The notes under the pieces are model-generated. The model ran no database searches. It was not told the DNA's origin and saw only the letters and a list, made by a program, of their open reading frames with translations. From positions 310,001-374,000 of the forward strand of contig BROG01000072.1 in the NCBI GenBank assembly GCA_030159075.1: 64,000 bases of DNA, read 5' to 3'. This DNA is from Atrina japonica (taxonomy: Eukaryota > Mollusca > Bivalvia > Pterioida > Pinnidae). The translations under genes were made by a program, and so were the position numbers. The stretch's first letter is position 1, and each line of letters starts with the position of its first letter. This document shows, one piece after another, positions 60,302 to 64,000 of this stretch.

Positions 60302-60529
60302 AGCCTCCGTGGACGAGTTGTTAGGGCATCGTGGTTAAACCATGAACTTACTTACCTCTAGTTACCTGGCGAGGGTTCGAGTCCCAAAGGAACCTAGCCT
60401 GATTTTGTGAGAACGTTTGCCAGTTTACTTGCGGAAGGTCTGTGGCCACCTCACTGATATACAACGTTACCGGGTTATCTCAGCCACCATATGATTATGA
60501 AAGTATCGGGCGTAAAGCAACATTCTTCA
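60302..60529 (+). mobile_element. tRNA-derived SINE, best copy
   Basis: AAGCCTCCGTGGACGAGTTG carries the A box and GGCGAGGGTTCGAGTCCC a perfect B box. Body: GAACCTAGCCTGATTTTGTG, GAACGTTTGCCAGTTTACTT, GCGGAAGGTCTGTGG, CACCATATGATTATGAAAG and an end with GGGCGTAAAGCAAC. It ends exactly where the family A fragment begins. Confidence 0.82.
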
Positions 60530-61099
60530 TATAAACACAGACGGGAAATTAGCAACTAAGCTATACGATAAACGCGACGATTTCGGCTTTCCCATCGTAA
60601 ATTTTCCACATTTAAGTAGTAATATCCCTCAGTCACCCGCATATGGAGTTTATATTTCACAAATGATCCGATATGCCAGGGCGTGCACAACATATGAAGA
60701 TTTCATATACAGAGGTAAACTACTCACTGACAAATTATTGACACAGGGATATCGAAAACCGCGTTTAATGTCAACGTTCCGAAAATTTTATGGTCGGTAT
60801 AATGGTCTTGTTTGCGACTACTCTGTTTCACTAAGTGAAATGTTGAGTTGCCTTTTCGTTGGCGGTTGTTGAGACGTCTGTACCAATTGTGACGAGGATA
60901 CACTCCTCACGTGTTTCATTGGACTTGAATGTGGACTCACGGCGGGTGTGACCGGTCGACAGGGGATGCTTACTCCTCCATGGCACCTGATCCCACCTCT
61001 TGGTTTCCAGAGGTCCGTAGTTGTCCATTTTTACTGGATTTGTATCTATGTCCTGGACATCCTATTGATTTATACTTTAGTATCTGAAATTTTTATATT
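60530..61099 (+). pseudogene. Family A fragment with RT C terminus and full tail
   Basis: Starts at the DNA for INTDGKLATKLYDKRDD (residue 284 of the RT frame) and runs to the RT stop near 60872, then the tail to GTATCTGAAATTTTTATATT. The coding part is open and differs from the long element by a few residues (for example FPHLSSNIPQ for FPDLGSSIPQ and FRKFYGRYNG). It is a recent, 5'-truncated sister copy; the YIDD box is missing. Confidence 0.93.
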
Positions 61100-61965
61100 C
61101 AAACAAAATTAATGAAATAAATGCAATTTCCTAACTATTCCTATGTACTGACTAAATTGAACAGGCCAGCGTCTGTAAGTAACAATATCAAAATGTTATT
61201 TATACAGAAAGTATCTTGGTCGGTTTTCTCTGTTCGAACAATGTCTGTTTGCTTTGTTTGTTGTTTGTGTTCTTGGTGTAAATGAAAAATATAAATTTAA
61301 ATTTCATTTTCGCCCAAATCTATTGAGAATTACAGGTCAATGGTAAATCAAGTTTGTCTTATGATCATAGTGGCAACAGTGATCAAGAATATACTATGCT
61401 TTTTCTACTTTACTGTAACGATTCAAATAACTGAGTGTTTTATTATATAATTACACAGATAAACATTTCTATATGTATCAGAGAAATCCTCGCATATAAT
61501 ACTCACTATTAGCAACTTCTTTTAAAGGCAAACACTCTAGATTCAAAGTTTAGAACCAGCAAACCAAGTGGTGTTTGAGAACCATAGCCTCTAGAACTGC
61601 GGCACATCAATGATCACAAATTTCCGATTTCATTCTGAAGAGAAATCCTGGGGTAAAATGCACATTGTTAGAAACCTCTTATATGGGTAAATACTATAAA
61701 TTAAAATGTAGAATTAGCATTAAGCCACGTTGTGTTAGACATTGCCCTGAGAACTAAGTCACTTGGCTTTAATAAATATAGTAAAATGCTAGTCCTAATT
61801 GAACTCCTCATTGATGGACTCGTAGACTTAAAGCAACATGTCAACAGTTAAAATTGAGCGGAAAAACTCCAGTAATTTAGCGGAAACCAAAATGTTGCAA
61901 ACTGAGAAACAGACAGACAACACATATCCCTGATCTTCCAAGGGAATGACAATATTTAAATTAAA
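61100..61965. other. No gene seen
   Basis: AT-rich sequence, no recognised feature. Confidence 0.5.
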
Positions 61966-62086
61966 GTCCTGAACCGGGTTGCACAATACATTGTAAAATC
62001 TAACTTAAAGTAAACCAAATAATGTTGAACTAATAGGCCGATAATAGGTTAAATTTAACACTGTATTGTGAAACTGGGTCCTGGGT
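61966..62086. mobile_element. MITE-like inverted repeat with CCAGGACCC-type ends
   Basis: Left GTCCTGAACCGGGTTGCACA plus ATACATTGT and right ACTGTATTGTGAAACTGGGT plus CCTGG are inverted copies with some changes. About 120 bp, no ORF. Similar ends occur at 21448-21516. Confidence 0.72.
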
Positions 62087-63164
62087 GTGTTTTATCATGA
62101 ATTCGTTCACAGTTAATTGACCTTAAGACAGAAATTGAGATCATTTTATCAATATTAACCAACCTCAACTCCAGGAATATTCGTATATTTTTTCAAATTA
62201 GACCTCGATAGTTTATGAATATTTTAACCTGCTACATTATTACCCATATCATTTTCTCACTTTCTGATTTAAAGGTATTTGTGCAAAAAAGTGAGTACTC
62301 AATTTTGGTAATACCCTGTTAAATCAAATATTGAGATCATGATACATATTCAACAATTACGTAGGTCTACACTCTTGCTAGATTGGTCGCAAGTCATATG
62401 TACAAATTCTTTGTAAAGCGGTCAAAAGTCGTATAGTGGGGTCCTAACAATCAAATATTGGACCTTTTGTAAAACGGGTCCCTGTTACCTTAAGTAATCA
62501 AAGATATGAAAGTATTAAATTGAAGTGACGAATGATAAGGCTTGGATTCTGAAATGTCGTATTATTATATGTCTAAGCAGTGATACACGTCTGTGTGCTG
62601 TGTAACTTCCATGGTTTAATTTCTAACGAACAAAACTTTGATTCCTTTTTTTTTTTACTTTTGTAGTACCACAGCTGTCAACATTGATTATACATAAAGC
62701 TGTATCAGTCAACCCTTGTTATCTTACTAACCAGTGCAACTTTTACATTAGAATACGTTCATTTTAAGGTCAGGATGACAAACTTTAGATCTTAATAGTA
62801 TACACTCTGCTGTAATAACATGACGCGTATGAATAAAATATTAGAACTTCAGTAATTTCATTCAAATTTATTTTCATTTCCTGAACAATAATCCATGAAA
62901 ACCGTTTAAAAACTTAGTATCCCTAGACTTCTTATTCTGTTAAGTACTGTTTCTCAAAGAAAGAAAAACGTTACATTGCACTACGGACTCCATTTTAGAT
63001 CGCATATGTTTATAAAGTAAACAAACCAGAAATCATCAATTTTGATTCCATTTTGAAGAATTACAGACTGAGGCAAATGTCGTTTCAGATCTCAGTATAT
63101 TGCAGTTGTCTTTCATGGTCCGATGAGGAAAGATTTGTAGGATAAAAATTGCAGCTATGGGTCG
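62087..63164. other. No gene seen
   Basis: AT-rich sequence, no recognised feature. Confidence 0.5.
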
Positions 63165-63531
63165 CCAAAATCACATTAATGGGTTAAACCAAGTTTTTCT
63201 CAATTAAACTTCGTTTTCTCCAGTAAAATCTAGTTTTTCTCAGCAACCATCATTAAATGGAGAAAAACTAGGTTTACATGAGAACACAAAAACGAGTTAA
63301 ACCTCGACAAATCCTAGTTTATACGGGAATTAAACTAATGTTATTTGGGCGCAGTTTTTCTCAATTAAATCTAGTTTTTCTCCAGTCAATGTGGGTTGCA
63401 AGAAAAACTAGGATTAACTGATAATCCACATTAACTAGAGAAAAACTAGTTTTAACGAAGACAAACTAGGTTTAACTGGATAAAAACAAGGTTTAACTGA
63501 GAAAAACTAGGTTTAACTGATTAGTGTGGCT
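63165..63531. mobile_element. Fold-back element built from a repeated AGAAAAACTAGG word
   Basis: Words of the type GAGAAAAACTAGGTTTAACTG occur several times on the plus strand in the right part (63250-63520) and as reverse complements (CTAGTTTTTCTC) in the left part (63210-63240, 63350-63385). The outer ends CCAAAATCACATTAATGGGT and TTAGTGTGGC are also roughly inverted. The structure mixes short tandem and inverted repeats and has no ORF. Confidence 0.75.
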
Positions 63532-64000
63532 AACAGCCATCTTGAATTTGTGGCTGACTAAGCGGGATGACGACTTCACCTCGTAATAATCAACAGTAAT
63601 GTGTTAAGATGTTTTACAAGGGATTCCTTACAAGTAGTCCTTTGTTAGGCGTTCAGCGATAATATTTTAATTAAAGAAATTTGAGAATTCTGCTTCATTG
63701 AAAGCACGCCAGAAGTAAAAATAATTTCTTTTCTGGTATAGATTTGATGTTTTGTTTCAAAAATAATTTAAAACGTTCAAGAGTTAACTATTTTAAGAGT
63801 AAGAACGGAACTATGTTAACTCATTGACCCCTGTAGCAATATTTGGACTCATCCATTTCAAAAAATGGTAACGTTCACTGTCAGAATTCAGCAGTGTGTA
63901 ATATTTAATCCAAATTTCAAAATGATTTTACAGTCAATATAAACTTGTTCACCCCTGAAGCTTGACAGTAGACTTTACAGGTACTGATTTGGTTGAGTTT
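63532..64000. other. No gene seen
   Basis: AT-rich sequence up to the window edge. Confidence 0.5.

Noticed and set aside
60302..60385. Functional tRNA gene
   Set aside because: The B box is perfect but the spacing between boxes is long and the sequence runs on into a SINE body shared with 54.8 kb.
63240..63530. Telomere-like repeat
   Set aside because: The AACTAGGTTTAACTG word is not a (TTAGGG)n-type array and occurs in both orientations.

Overview
The window reads as AT-rich, non-coding DNA from an animal genome, most likely a lophotrochozoan and plausibly a bivalve mollusc. This is an inference from the style of the Penelope-like reverse transcriptases, the tRNA-derived SINEs and the dense satellites and microsatellites; no host gene is recognisable enough to fix the taxon. 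There are no bacterial-type operons, no CRISPR arrays and no complete host gene. Nearly everything that can be supported is repeat or mobile-element sequence. One candidate exon (37836-37955) and a few weak ORFs are the only hints of host coding.

Layout: 856-6788 is a four-copy tandem satellite of about 1.4-1.6 kb whose copies differ mostly by short deletions. 8361-9398 is an apparently perfect 519-bp tandem duplication. 10195-15030 is a 4.8-kb array of a 30-bp minisatellite that stays open in several frames on both strands because its period is ten codons. 15.2-15.8 kb holds two hammerhead-ribozyme-like motifs and a scrap of reverse transcriptase. 27.4-30.27 kb is the best-preserved mobile element, a Penelope-like retroelement with an intact catalytic RT core but frameshifts at A-runs in its 5' half. 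From 30.5 to 64 kb come many 5'-truncated copies of the same element (family A) and of a second, diverged family (family B). They are interspersed with tRNA-derived SINEs, fold-back or MITE-like inverted repeats and long (CA)n, (TA)n, (GA)n, (CT)n and (GT)n tracts.

The most noteworthy system is a set of five hammerhead ribozyme motifs: 8129-8172 minus, 15248-15291 plus, 15707-15750 plus, 21799-21842 minus and 34649-34692 plus. The 8129-8172 copy has the CTGATGA and GAAA core boxes, a hairpin stem II, a palindromic stem III, a C at the cleavage position and a perfect 6-bp stem I. Its one departure from consensus is an A/A pair at the base of stem II. The others are progressively decayed, and three of the copies share upstream flanking sequence. 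Hammerheads are known from Penelope-like elements and retrozymes, and the RT scrap 45 bp downstream of one copy fits that link.

All work was by eye. Boundaries of diverged repeats are approximate (about 5-20 bp), and no alignment, folding or database search was run.
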